Shown here in pieces: positions 52,418 through 61,450 of a stretch of 64,000 bases of DNA; position 1 is the first letter of the stretch; every line of letters starts with the position of its first letter. The notes under the pieces were generated by a model. The model saw only the letters and a list, made by a program, of their open reading frames with translations, was not told where the DNA came from and made no database searches. The translations under genes were made by a program, and so were the position numbers. Source of the stretch: Oscillospiraceae bacterium (GTDB taxonomy: Bacteria; Bacillota; Clostridia; Oscillospirales; WRJC01). The stretch covers positions 372,001-436,000 of the forward strand of contig WRHM01000001.1 in assembly GCA_009783265.1 (NCBI GenBank). The letters run 5' to 3'.

Positions 52418-55318
52418 TTAATTATTTATTTTAAATTCATTCCAATTTTTTGCTATTTTTAATTCTGCGCCGTAGTTCAACGCGGCAAAATGGCGTTCAC
52501 CGCAAATAAATTTTTGACGTTCGGGATTGCGTAAATCATCGAGTTTTACTGTGCCTTTCGTTTCAAGCACAAAATACAACTTCTGTTCCCCGTTTCTGTC
52601 CATATATACCGCCCAGTCAGGATTATATGTACCGATTGGCGTTTCGATTTTAAATTTATCAGGTATCTTGAAAAACATTTTTACTTCCGGGTCGTTGTCG
52701 AGTGCAACCGCAAACGGTTTCTCAACTGTTGTACTGTCGTAAATAATATAATCGTAAACACTATTCTGCACGGCAACAGCATTTTTATCAATATTTGCGC
52801 TAAGCTCTTTATTATCGAAAATTTCCTGTAAATAATATTCCTCGCCGTCTAATTTTATATATTTAATACCGTCTATCTCCATATTATTCTGCACAGAATG
52901 AACAGTTTCGATAAACTGCTCTGTCATAAGCTGCGGATTATTCAAAAAATCTTGCCCATGACCGCTTTCCAATAACATATCAATATACAATGATTGCGAA
53001 ATAAAACATTCATTGTCTACCATACGCAGAAAATCAGGAAGTCTGCTGCCTCCGTCATCTATATCAAGCGTTTTCAAGCCTGTCTCTGTGAAACTCACAC
53101 CCGGATTATCTACGTTTATTCTCGCAGTCCGAGTGACAATACGCGCTTTGGGGATTGCCGGAAGTTTACGCAGAGCCTTGATACACTTTTCTTTCAATTT
53201 ACTTTGGTCGATTTGAACACGGTAAGCGGTTTTCTGTTTTATTTTATCCCATAACGCAATAAATTCCGGCGATAACATAACCTGCTTTTTTAATCGTACC
53301 GTAACGTCTTTGGAAGCGTCACGAATGGGCGGTTTGTTATCAGACTTTTTAATAATACTTTCAAACTGTTCCCGTGCCGCTTCAAATTTTGGCGGTAAAT
53401 CAAGCGTTCCGTTAGTTAAGTCAGTTTTCAATGCTTCTTTGATATTGCCGGATTTGGTGATATATCCTTTTTGTTCAAAATGTTCAATAAGTTCCTGCGC
53501 GTCGTCGTATGATAAAGTTTTTTCGTTTTCATTATCAATATAAGTAATTCCCGAAAACAATCCAATATCCAGTATGCCGAATTTTACGCCGGTTTCATTT
53601 TCAATTTCTTTTTGCAATGTATCCGCAAACTCCGCGAAACTTTCGTTTGCCATAACGTGCAGGACGTTGATATTTTTATCTTCTATCCGTTCGCCGGACT
53701 GGTCAACGCATAACCGCAACCCGCGCCCGACTTTCTGACGGCAGGTGAACGTGGATTTTTGTTCTATCAGCGTACAAACTTGGAATACGTTTGGATTATC
53801 CCAACCTTCTTTGAGCGCGGAGTGACTGAAAATAAAACGTAACGGGCAGTCGAATGACAGCAGCCATTCTTTATCCCGCATGATTGTATTGTATGTGTCA
53901 TAATCGTCCAATGTATCGCCTTTTGTATTCTTATAGTTGCCTTTTTTATCCTGTGAAAAATATCCGTTATGAACGCTGTTTACGGCGGCGGGATATTTAT
54001 CGCACAGCGATTCATATTTCGAAAGCCGTAAAAGTTCCGTATAACATTCCTCGAATATTTCGGCGTATATCCCTTTACTGCCGTTTTCTGTACGGTATTT
54101 CTTAACTTCATCTATAAAAAACAGAGATAAAACTTTGATACCTTTTTCTGTGTATAATATTTCTTTATCTAAATGCGATTCAATGGTACGCCGGATTTGC
54201 GCTTTCTTGATAATATTTTCATCAATATCGCCCATACTTTTGCCTAAACGCAAAATTTCACCGTTGGTAAATTCTATACTTTCGCCGCCCGGCATACAAT
54301 CAATACCTGCAAGCATATAGCCGTTATAAAGTTCACGCTCGCCGGATAGCCTGAAAATATCTGCGTCGGGTTTGATTGAGATGATTTTACGTTCGACTTT
54401 ACCGGATTTCGCCGCTTTATCAATTTCAATTTTTGCGGAAAACCCGTTATCGTTTGAAACCGAAACAAGACGGATATATGGCTTATTATAATCATTTGCG
54501 ACTTGATTTGAAAATACGGCAATCTGTTTTACCAAACCCATTTGATAAGCGTCAACGGGGGTTAAACGATACAGCAGATTTATTTTTTCTTTATGCGTAG
54601 CTGAATATCTCAAAACACACAACGGGTTTAACGAGGCAATAGCCTCTTTTGCCTTGTCGGTATTATCTACGCTCTGCGGCTCGTCGATTATGACGATGGG
54701 ATTTGTGTTCTGTATATATCGCATGGCAGTTTCGCCGTTGAGCTTATCCTGCGTTTGATTAATAATATTTTCGCTCTTTTTAAAAGCGTCGATATTTATA
54801 ATCATGATTTCAATATCCGTGCTGACGGCAAAATTCCGCACATCTGACAATTTCGCGCTGTTATATATAAAAAACCGACAGGGTGCGTTGTCATACTGTC
54901 CGGCAAAGTGTTCTTTTGTTATTTCAAAAGATTTATATACGCCCTCACGGATCGCCACGCTCGGCACGACTATGATAAACTTTGAAAAACCGTACTGGCG
55001 GTTGAGTTCAAAGATAGTTTTCGTATATACGTAAGTTTTGCCTGTTCCCGTTTCCATTTCCACACAAAACTGATTACCTTCTAAATCGTTTGTAATAGAA
55101 AGATTGTGACGTCTCTGCACATTGCGCATATTAGCGAGTATCTGTTCGTCGGTGAGCGTGAAAAGATTGCCAACGCCGTAACCGTTGTCGATTAAGTTCG
55201 TTTGGCTTTCATTTTCGATAGTGAACGTGCCGCTTTTTTTCTCCTGTCCGCGAAACAAGTCAACAACGGCGGCGACAGCGGCTGTTTGAAACGGCTGGAT
55301 TTTAAATTTTAGTTTCAT
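52418..55318 (-). CDS. Type III restriction enzyme, Res subunit
   Basis: A 966-residue helicase-nuclease. The superfamily 2 helicase core has the Walker A loop ETGTGKT near residue 115, a DEPQS-type Walker B (VIIDEPQSVDN) and a later SATHKEK motif III. The C-terminal domain has NPDWAVYMDRNGEQKLYFVLETKG, a PD-(D/E)xK nuclease site with Glu and Lys. It cuts DNA about 25 bases from unmethylated sites when complexed with Mod. Full length for the family. It follows mod with a gap of about 80 bases and shares its direction, so both are on one transcript. Confidence 0.95.
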   Translation of the reverse strand: MKLKFKIQPFQTAAVAAVVDLFRGQEKKSGTFTIENESQTNLIDNGYGVGNLFTLTDEQILANMRNVQRRHNLSITNDLEGNQFCVEMETGTGKTYVYTKTIFELNRQYGFSKFIIVVPSVAIREGVYKSFEITKEHFAGQYDNAPCRFFIYNSAKLSDVRNFAVSTDIEIMIINIDAFKKSENIINQTQDKLNGETAMRYIQNTNPIVIIDEPQSVDNTDKAKEAIASLNPLCVLRYSATHKEKINLLYRLTPVDAYQMGLVKQIAVFSNQVANDYNKPYIRLVSVSNDNGFSAKIEIDKAAKSGKVERKIISIKPDADIFRLSGERELYNGYMLAGIDCMPGGESIEFTNGEILRLGKSMGDIDENIIKKAQIRRTIESHLDKEILYTEKGIKVLSLFFIDEVKKYRTENGSKGIYAEIFEECYTELLRLSKYESLCDKYPAAVNSVHNGYFSQDKKGNYKNTKGDTLDDYDTYNTIMRDKEWLLSFDCPLRFIFSHSALKEGWDNPNVFQVCTLIEQKSTFTCRQKVGRGLRLCVDQSGERIEDKNINVLHVMANESFAEFADTLQKEIENETGVKFGILDIGLFSGITYIDNENEKTLSYDDAQELIEHFEQKGYITKSGNIKEALKTDLTNGTLDLPPKFEAAREQFESIIKKSDNKPPIRDASKDVTVRLKKQVMLSPEFIALWDKIKQKTAYRVQIDQSKLKEKCIKALRKLPAIPKARIVTRTARINVDNPGVSFTETGLKTLDIDDGGSRLPDFLRMVDNECFISQSLYIDMLLESGHGQDFLNNPQLMTEQFIETVHSVQNNMEIDGIKYIKLDGEEYYLQEIFDNKELSANIDKNAVAVQNSVYDYIIYDSTTVEKPFAVALDNDPEVKMFFKIPDKFKIETPIGTYNPDWAVYMDRNGEQKLYFVLETKGTVKLDDLRNPERQKFICGERHFAALNYGAELKIAKNWNEFKINN

Positions 55319-55398
55319 CGCACTTCACCTATCAAATATAAATACGTTGAGCTTACAAAAATCTGATATTTTTTTATCAACCATTTATATTTCCCCTC

Positions 55399-57297
55399 CT
55401 ACAACATTTTAATCCCAACATTTCTATCCCGCAACGTCAACTTCACATTGCTTTTATCCGTCGTATCATCAAAGCACTGCTCCGAGAAAATAATCCGTCC
55501 CGGCTTATACCCTGCCATGACTTCCGCGTCTTCCGGCGTGATATGTTCGGCAAGGCACACAATAAAATCAACGTCCGTGCCAACGCCGTAAACAATCTTG
55601 CCGTTTATATCAAGCTCCCGAATATCCTCGCATAAATCCTGTCCCAATTTGAGCATTACTTCATAAACAACATCAAGATTAGAACGATCATCTTTGATAA
55701 TATCCAACATACCGCGCAGACGGCGTTCGAGCTCTGACAGCGCATTTTCGCCGGTAATAGGCGTATTGTCCCATATTTTAAGGTTTGAATCGTCTAATTT
55801 GAACACACGGAAACCTGTGTCTAAATTTTTATATTTATGCACTATGTTATCGACTTCATAACCTTCTCCGTATCGAGCAATATCAACAGTTTCTTCCGTT
55901 GCCTCATTCAGAATTTTCGTTCCTGCCCGGCGTATGCGTTCCTTGCCGATTTCACAGATATTTTTATATCCCGCCTTAAACGCTTCGTGATTTTCGTCGC
56001 ATACTTCGGGAAGCTGTACCATGATAAAACGACGATTGCCGCCGTCCTCCGCATTTAACTGCATGACAGCGTGGGCAGTTGTTGCAGAGCCGGAAAAGAA
56101 GTCAAGAATTATATCGTTGTTGGATGACATAGAACTTATCAATTCCTTAATTAATTCCATTGGTTTAACTGTATCAAATCCAACATTAATATTCATAACA
56201 TCTGTTAATAATTTTTTGCCTGCTTCTGCGGTGCCAACATTTTCCAAATGAGACCAAAAAGGTTTTAATATTTCACCGCTTTCATCTTCAGGATATATTA
56301 AAATTTTAACTTTCCCATCTATTATCTGTACCCGCTCTTTATCAATTAATTTTAAAATTTCATCTTGCCCTATTTTCCATCGCTTACCATTATCAGGGTA
56401 TACACCAAGAATAGGAAATTTCATTGTTTCTCTATTTTTTGTCCCGTAATCTGAATCTTCAATATCTTTAAGCCTACAAAGTCCAAATTTTCCTTGATAA
56501 GAATATGTATGTTCTCCTTGTTTTTGCAAATGAAAAACATAAGTATCATTAGCATTTTTACCTTTGCAATAAACAAGGATATACTCTATTTTTGACTGTA
56601 ATTGAAATTTAGCATTACCCGAATTTATTGGTTTCGTTTTTTTAATCCATGTAATATTTCCTAAAAAATTTTCTTCCCCGAAAACCTCATCGCACAGTTT
56701 ACGCAGATTGTGGACTTCATTATCGTCAATAGAAATAAATATAACACCGTCATCGCGCAGTAAATTCGCCGCCAAACGCAAACGCGGGTACATCATATTA
56801 AGCCAATTCGTGTGATACCGCCCCATAGTTTCGGGATTGCTTTTCGTGGTCTGCGACGTTATCTCTTTATACCGCGCCATAGGGTCGGCAAAATCGTCTT
56901 TGTACACAAAATCGCTGCCCGTGTTATACGGCGGGTCTATATAAATCATCTTTATTTTACGGTAATAACTTGTTTGTAAAAGTTTCAAAACTTCAAGATT
57001 ATCGCCCTCTATATAAATATTTTTCGTCGTGTCGAAATTTACGCTTTCGGTTTCTTCGGGGCAGGGGCGCAAAGTCCCGGTGGAACGCTTTTGGGCAAGC
57101 TGTAAACACTCGCTTTTGCCTTTCCACTTGAACTCATATTTTTCAAAATCGTCGGTGATATATTCGCCGCACATAGTCAGAAGTTTGTCTATGTTGAGCT
57201 TTCCCTCGACGAAACATTCCGGGAACACGGCGCGTAGTTTGTCCCGCTCTGTTTGTTCGATGTCAAGGGATAAGCCGTCAAGTTTTTCGTTATCCAT
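55399..57297 (-). CDS. Type III DNA adenine methyltransferase, Mod subunit
   Basis: The start at 57297 (MDNEKLDGLS) is preferred because AGAGGA lies ten bases upstream; longer forms add a hydrophobic run and lack a good RBS. The ~632-residue product has DPPYNTG (catalytic loop, ~residue 140) ahead of FFSGSATTAHAVM (SAM loop), the beta-class order of N6-adenine methyltransferases. It recognises the site for both methylation and restriction. The central region between about residues 190 and 350 should hold the target recognition domain; this part has lower GC than the flanks, a sign of exchange. Confidence 0.95.
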   Translation of the reverse strand: MDNEKLDGLSLDIEQTERDKLRAVFPECFVEGKLNIDKLLTMCGEYITDDFEKYEFKWKGKSECLQLAQKRSTGTLRPCPEETESVNFDTTKNIYIEGDNLEVLKLLQTSYYRKIKMIYIDPPYNTGSDFVYKDDFADPMARYKEITSQTTKSNPETMGRYHTNWLNMMYPRLRLAANLLRDDGVIFISIDDNEVHNLRKLCDEVFGEENFLGNITWIKKTKPINSGNAKFQLQSKIEYILVYCKGKNANDTYVFHLQKQGEHTYSYQGKFGLCRLKDIEDSDYGTKNRETMKFPILGVYPDNGKRWKIGQDEILKLIDKERVQIIDGKVKILIYPEDESGEILKPFWSHLENVGTAEAGKKLLTDVMNINVGFDTVKPMELIKELISSMSSNNDIILDFFSGSATTAHAVMQLNAEDGGNRRFIMVQLPEVCDENHEAFKAGYKNICEIGKERIRRAGTKILNEATEETVDIARYGEGYEVDNIVHKYKNLDTGFRVFKLDDSNLKIWDNTPITGENALSELERRLRGMLDIIKDDRSNLDVVYEVMLKLGQDLCEDIRELDINGKIVYGVGTDVDFIVCLAEHITPEDAEVMAGYKPGRIIFSEQCFDDTTDKSNVKLTLRDRNVGIKML

Positions 57298-57370
57298 CGT
57301 GTTTTTGTCCTCTCTTTTTTCAGAAATTGTCATTATAAATATTATATCAAAAAAATACAAATATTTCAAC

Positions 57371-57587
57371 AGTATAGTAAAACAAGTTGAAAAAGATATC
57401 TACAGCCAACCCCTCCGGCACTGCGGTGCCACCTCCCCTTTCAAGGGAGGCAGGGGATATTGCTCTCAAAGCCTCCCCTAACAGGGGAGGTGCCGCGAAC
57501 GTGTAACGAATGTGAACGTAGTTCACATGCAGTTCACGCCAATCAATGCGGCGGAGGGGTTTTCTCTTGTTTCAACAGTAAAACATT
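57371..57587. mobile_element. MITE-like element, about 217 bp
   Basis: Left end TATAGTAAAACAAGTTGAAA and right end, read inward as TACTGTTGAAACAAGAGAAA, form imperfect terminal inverted repeats. Inside are GGCACTGCGGTGCC and several CCTCCCCT/AGGGGAGG palindromic blocks. Non-coding. It abuts, and its right end supplies the stop codon of, the truncated isochorismatase frame at 57572-57751. The left terminus matches the element at 32529. Confidence 0.6.
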
Positions 57588-57751
57588 AATATTGTCATAA
57601 TATTCGGATATAATGAAAATGACGGAAATGCCACGGCAACATGAGCATTAACTGCCCAATCTATTGATTTATTTATGTTATCAATTATTTCTTTATAATT
57701 TTTTGTAGTATCATTTTGAATATCAACTACTACTAACGCTGTTTTTTGCAT
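57572..57751 (-). pseudogene. Truncated isochorismatase-family fragment
   Basis: ATG at 57751; translation MQKTALVVVDIQNDTTKNYK and on to NKSIDWAVNAH is the N-terminus of a cysteine hydrolase of the isochorismatase family (usual length 180-200). Similarity ends after ~37 codons, and the frame closes at 57572 in the end of the MITE-like element. The catalytic Cys region is gone. Confidence 0.65.
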
Positions 57752-57882
57752 AAGGGTTCGCCGTTGTATATGAATATGCCTATATCCCCTATATCCACAC
57801 TCGGTTGCTGGCTCACAAAAACAATATCGCCGTCGTCGTATTCCGGCGTCATGCTGTCGCCGTAATCTGATATATTTCCATG
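57733..57882 (-). pseudogene. S24 (LexA-like) repressor fragment
   Basis: In a second minus-strand frame the sequence reads GDSMTPEYDDGDIVFVSQQP followed by SVDIGDIGIFIYNGEPLCKK, the LexA/CI-type S24 domain with its catalytic Ser. Nothing of the DNA-binding half or the rest of the protease domain remains. It overlaps the isochorismatase fragment start, showing two unrelated gene ends joined here. Confidence 0.7.
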
Positions 57883-57993
57883 AGTTCACCCTTAAAATTT
57901 ACAATTCTTTAATCGGCGGGTTTTTTAAATATATAATAATTTTTCAAGGTTATTCATTCCGGTTCATTAAATTTAACAAACCGTTCGGCGTTA

Positions 57994-58030
57994 ATATGAC
58001 ATACTGCTGTCATATATTTTTTGATATAAT
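57994..58030 (+). promoter_or_regulatory. Operator dyad and promoter of the gene at 58083
   Basis: Perfect 8-bp dyad ATATGACA (57994-58001) - TACTGC - TGTCATAT (58008-58015). TATAAT follows at 58025-58030, so the dyad lies where the -35 would be (about 58002-58007). Confidence 0.65.
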
Positions 58031-58082
58031 AAATATATCGCGGATATACTTTATATTATCGGAGGAAAAGAAGGGAAAAACT

Positions 58083-58619
58083 ATGGAAAATAAAGATTCA
58101 AAAAAACATAAACAATACAAAAGCAGACCCAGAATCGAAGATTTCGTTTCCGAAAGCGATTTTGATGTCGAAATAAAAAATACAATTCTTGATTTCGCGT
58201 CTTATCTGAGAGTTAATAAAATGCCCCCTCAGTGGGCTGCTATAAATTCATGGAAGTTTCTCTATAAAAGAGAAAGGATCGGCTATATAAGACTGATTAA
58301 CGGTTCCTGGTTTTTTGATTATATAATCCCTACAAAAGAGAAAGGTCTGGAGCTGTATAAAACAGATTTAACGATAGATGAAAAATTCGAGGAATATGCC
58401 GCCGCCGAAAATCTAAAAGAATATATTTTAGATAATGTCAAGTATTGCACGAACTGTATTTCAATCGGACATTGTTCGTCAAAAAATCTGACTATATTCG
58501 GTAGGGATTTCAAAAACCTATGTTGGAATGGCAACCTGAGTTTCAAAAATCCTACTGCGGCAGAATTGGAGCGATTGAAAGAGTTATATGATTATCTTAA
58601 AAATAAAATTGCATTATAA
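58083..58619 (+). CDS. Hypothetical cytosolic protein, 178 residues
   Basis: Start at 58083 behind GAAGGGAAA (a further GGAGG lies 20 bases upstream). Lysine-rich N-terminus; a YCTNCISIGHC segment near residue 125 with three Cys could bind zinc. No signal or membrane segment. No named family was recognised. It comes first in a row of small accessory genes and is preceded by a perfect operator-like dyad, so it is probably a regulated stress-response gene. Confidence 0.6.
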   Translation: MENKDSKKHKQYKSRPRIEDFVSESDFDVEIKNTILDFASYLRVNKMPPQWAAINSWKFLYKRERIGYIRLINGSWFFDYIIPTKEKGLELYKTDLTIDEKFEEYAAAENLKEYILDNVKYCTNCISIGHCSSKNLTIFGRDFKNLCWNGNLSFKNPTAAELERLKELYDYLKNKIAL

Positions 58620-58641
58620 TGAATTAAAAAGGAGCCGACAC

Positions 58642-58986
58642 ATGCCAAAAGAAAAATCATGCGGAGCAGTCTTATACACCGTAATTGCCGGAACCCGCCA
58701 TTATGTTTTGGTAATCAATGATAACGGCGGCAACTGCACAATCCCCAAAGGTCGCGTGGAAGGTAATGAAACCGAAAAAGAAACAGCCCTGCGCGAAATT
58801 TTCGAAGAAACAAACATTCACGCAGAGTTCGTTGACGGCTTTCGGAAGCAAATTACTATAATGAGCGGCACAAAGGATGTTGTATTTTTAACGGTTTCTT
58901 GCAGGTCTATAACAGATAATGCTACAAAGAGGGTAAAACTATTGAGATTAGAGAGAACTGTAAGAATTGAAAATAGATACTCTTAA
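58642..58986 (+). CDS. NUDIX hydrolase, C-terminus degraded
   Basis: A 114-residue protein starting at 58642 behind GGAGCC. The NUDIX box is intact: GRVEGNETEKETALREIFEE, matching Gx5Ex7REUxEE. Such proteins hydrolyse nucleoside diphosphate-linked compounds, for example damaged nucleotides. From about residue 85 (SCRSITDNATKRVK onward) the sequence no longer follows the family and is probably out of frame after an indel, so activity is uncertain. Neighbours are small accessory enzymes. Confidence 0.75.
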   Translation: MPKEKSCGAVLYTVIAGTRHYVLVINDNGGNCTIPKGRVEGNETEKETALREIFEETNIHAEFVDGFRKQITIMSGTKDVVFLTVSCRSITDNATKRVKLLRLERTVRIENRYS

Positions 58987-59042
58987 TGATAATTTTATAA
59001 TGACGGAAGAAAACGAATAGGTATGTGGGAGGAATAAGTAAT

Positions 59043-59927
59043 ATGAAGTATACCAAATACACGCATGTCTACAAACAAAACGATATGTATGCTCTAAAAC
59101 TTGACGTGTATATTCCTGAAAATTCTGTAAAAAGCCTACCGGTCATCATTTATATACACGGCGGCGCATTGATTTTTGGCAGCCGAAAAGACGTAAATGA
59201 AAATGAGATACAGGCTATTGTAAGTGAAGGAATAGCATATATTTCTGTTGATTACAGACTTGCGCCTGAAACAAAACTAATGGATATTATAGTTGATATT
59301 GAAAATGCTATTCGGTGGGTACGGGAAGAAGGCGCAAAATTATATGCCTTTGATGAAAGCCGCGTCGCTGTATTGGGTAAATCTGCCGGCGGCTATCTCG
59401 CGTTGTTAAGCGGCACTTTTCAAAACAGACCTAATGCCATAATATCGTTCTATGGATATGGTGATATATTGGGAGATTGGTATTCCCGTCCGAGTACGCA
59501 TTACAACAAAAGTCCGAAAGTTTCAAAAAATGATGCTGAAAAATGTATAACATCAGATATATTGACCCATGCCGATTACCCGGAACGTTGGTCTTTATAT
59601 TTACACGCAAGGCAAACAGGTTCATGGGCATCTTTGGTTAGCGGGTACAAGCCGTCAGAAATATACGAAAAATTAACGCCCTATTGTCCGATTTTAAATA
59701 TAAACTCTCAATATCCGCCGACCTTTCTATTGCATGGGTCAGAAGATACCGATGTACCTGTTGAACAATCAAAAAATATGTATTCCGCATTAACGAACAT
59801 GAATATCAAAACACAAATATATATACAACAAAACGGCGAACATGGTTTTGACGGGACGTGGCAAAATACACCGGAAGAGTTTGGACGCGTTGTTTGCTTT
59901 CTGAAAGAAATTTTTAAATTATTATAA
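59043..59927 (+). CDS. Alpha/beta hydrolase (HSL-like esterase)
   Basis: A 294-residue hydrolase, start at 59043 behind GTGGGAGG. Motifs: HGGALIFGSR (oxyanion hole), GKSAGGYLA with the nucleophile Ser, HGSEDTDVPVEQ with the acid Asp, and GEHGFDG with the catalytic His. It belongs to the HSL/acetyl esterase group and should cleave short acyl esters in the cytosol. Placed in an accessory run with GNAT, AlkZ-like and kinase-remnant genes; nothing identifies its natural ester. Confidence 0.9.
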   Translation: MKYTKYTHVYKQNDMYALKLDVYIPENSVKSLPVIIYIHGGALIFGSRKDVNENEIQAIVSEGIAYISVDYRLAPETKLMDIIVDIENAIRWVREEGAKLYAFDESRVAVLGKSAGGYLALLSGTFQNRPNAIISFYGYGDILGDWYSRPSTHYNKSPKVSKNDAEKCITSDILTHADYPERWSLYLHARQTGSWASLVSGYKPSEIYEKLTPYCPILNINSQYPPTFLLHGSEDTDVPVEQSKNMYSALTNMNIKTQIYIQQNGEHGFDGTWQNTPEEFGRVVCFLKEIFKLL

Positions 59928-59938
59928 GAAAGGCGCTT

Positions 59939-60454
59939 ATGAAATTAGAATTAATTAATGTCAAAGAAAACGATAAAATGATATTGAAAAATCTTTTGGA
60001 ACTATATGAAAATGAACCGAACGACTACGAGGTAAAAAATATTAACGAAAATGAGCCTTATGAATATAAACATCTTGAACGATATTTCACGAGAGAAAAT
60101 TGGCGGGCATATTTTATAATGGCAGACAACGATCATGCGGGATTTGTGCTGATAAGCCCGGATTCAATAGCGTTAGACATACCTACGGATTATTCCATAT
60201 ACGAATTTTTTGTATTGCCGAAATACCGGCGTTGCGGCGTTGGGCGATTTGCGGTTAATAAAATACTCGATATGTATAAAGGCAAATGGCAGTTAAAGAG
60301 GGATCCCCGCGATAAAAACAGCGTGCCTTTCTGGAATCAAGTGATAGACGAATACACAAAAGGAAATTTTGAAATAAAAGAATCATATCCAAACAGCGGC
60401 GGCGGTACATACAGCGGTGGTGTATGGGGCGATGTTTTCTTTTTTGAATCGTAA
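59939..60454 (+). CDS. GNAT family N-acetyltransferase
   Basis: A 171-residue protein with the acetyl-CoA segment FVLPKYRRCGVGRFAVNKILD at about residues 90-110 and an N-terminal LINVKENDKMILKNLLELY region typical of GNATs related to YhdJ-like proteins. RBS AAGAAAGG, 11 bases after the previous gene. Likely modifies a small amine or a drug; the acceptor is not visible. Part of the accessory operon. Confidence 0.88.
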   Translation: MKLELINVKENDKMILKNLLELYENEPNDYEVKNINENEPYEYKHLERYFTRENWRAYFIMADNDHAGFVLISPDSIALDIPTDYSIYEFFVLPKYRRCGVGRFAVNKILDMYKGKWQLKRDPRDKNSVPFWNQVIDEYTKGNFEIKESYPNSGGGTYSGGVWGDVFFFES

Positions 60455-60495
60455 ATATTCATACAAATTAACTATTATAAAACAGGTAATAAAAA

Positions 60496-61188
60496 ATGAT
60501 AAAAAATTATAATGATTTTATAAATGCGTTGTTTGATGCAGGGTTTTCCGGCGCAATCGGCGGCAAAGACGACGGCGTGTTCGGTTTATTCAGATACGGT
60601 TGGGGAGCGGAAGATGAGAGCAGTATTCACTGGCATACCGGCGACCCGGAAACCGACCCGTGGGAGTGGCGTATGCGCGTTTTGAACGAACGCAGCGATA
60701 TAGCTTATTCCAAAGTATTTTTCCGTAAAGCGGGATATATCACGAAAGAATGGTATCCGTATTTTCTCGCGGCGAGACGCGGCGGCAAATCATTCGATGA
60801 AATGTACGCCGACGGAATATACAGCAATTACGCCAAAAGGATATACGAAATCCTGCGTGATAACGGTTCGCTTCCGTTTCACGAAATAAAATTGCTGGGC
60901 GGGTTCGATAAAAAAGACACTTCCAAGTTTGAAAAGGCATTGACAGATTTACAAATGGGATTGTTTATTACCATGAGCGGAATGCAGCAAAAAATTTCGC
61001 GGATAGGTATTGAATACGGCTGGTTTTCCACGGTATTTTGCACCACAGAACGTTTCTGGGGAAACGATGTGTTTGACCGAGCGGCGAATATAAATACGGA
61101 CGAAGCCGAAGAAAAAATCACGGAGCGAATTTTGGAATTGAACCCGTTGGCTGACGAAAAGAAGATTGTTAAATTTATAAAGGGGTGA
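60496..61188 (+). CDS. AlkZ-related winged-helix protein
   Basis: A 230-residue protein similar to clostridial proteins annotated AlkZ-related (DNA glycosylase superfamily of interstrand-crosslink or alkyl-base repair). It has a WHTGDPETDPWEWRMRV front segment and a winged-helix-like middle (LPFHEIKLLGGFDKKDTSKF). AlkZ itself is a two-helix winged protein that excises toxin-derived adducts; this relative is shorter and its catalytic Gln-x-Gln motif could not be found. A role in DNA-damage tolerance is therefore tentative. Followed 7 bases later by a truncated kinase gene. Confidence 0.65.
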   Translation: MIKNYNDFINALFDAGFSGAIGGKDDGVFGLFRYGWGAEDESSIHWHTGDPETDPWEWRMRVLNERSDIAYSKVFFRKAGYITKEWYPYFLAARRGGKSFDEMYADGIYSNYAKRIYEILRDNGSLPFHEIKLLGGFDKKDTSKFEKALTDLQMGLFITMSGMQQKISRIGIEYGWFSTVFCTTERFWGNDVFDRAANINTDEAEEKITERILELNPLADEKKIVKFIKG

Positions 61189-61195
61189 AACGAGT

Positions 61196-61414
61196 ATGTT
61201 ATCAAATAAACAAAAAGAAAGAATTTTAGAAATTTTCGGTGAAAAACGATATAACGAAGCAATTCGTTGTATTGATATTTATACGGAAAAATGGCAGTTA
61301 GATAATTTTGAACTTATTGATGTGCCCGCACGCAATCTGGTTTTGAATTGTATATCCCCCAGATATGGCTTATGTGTGTTGAAAATCGGATTTGATGATT
61401 TCGATAGAGCATAG
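61196..61414 (+). pseudogene. Truncated aminoglycoside phosphotransferase-like gene
   Basis: A 72-codon frame behind AAAGGGGTG. It matches the N-terminal beta sheet of streptomycin/hydroxyurea-type kinases: IYTEKWQLDNFELIDVPARN, then NCISPRYGLCVLKIGFDD with the ATP-site Lys. The catalytic loop and everything after are missing, and the frame closes at once. It is a broken resistance-type kinase, co-directional with the AlkZ-like gene. Confidence 0.6.
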
Positions 61415-61450
61415 GGTATCATATAATACAACCTTTTCAAAATACGAATA

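Noticed and set aside
57572-57889. 105-codon frame read as one protein
   Set aside because: Its first half is Arg-rich and out of frame; the real content is two separate gene fragments.
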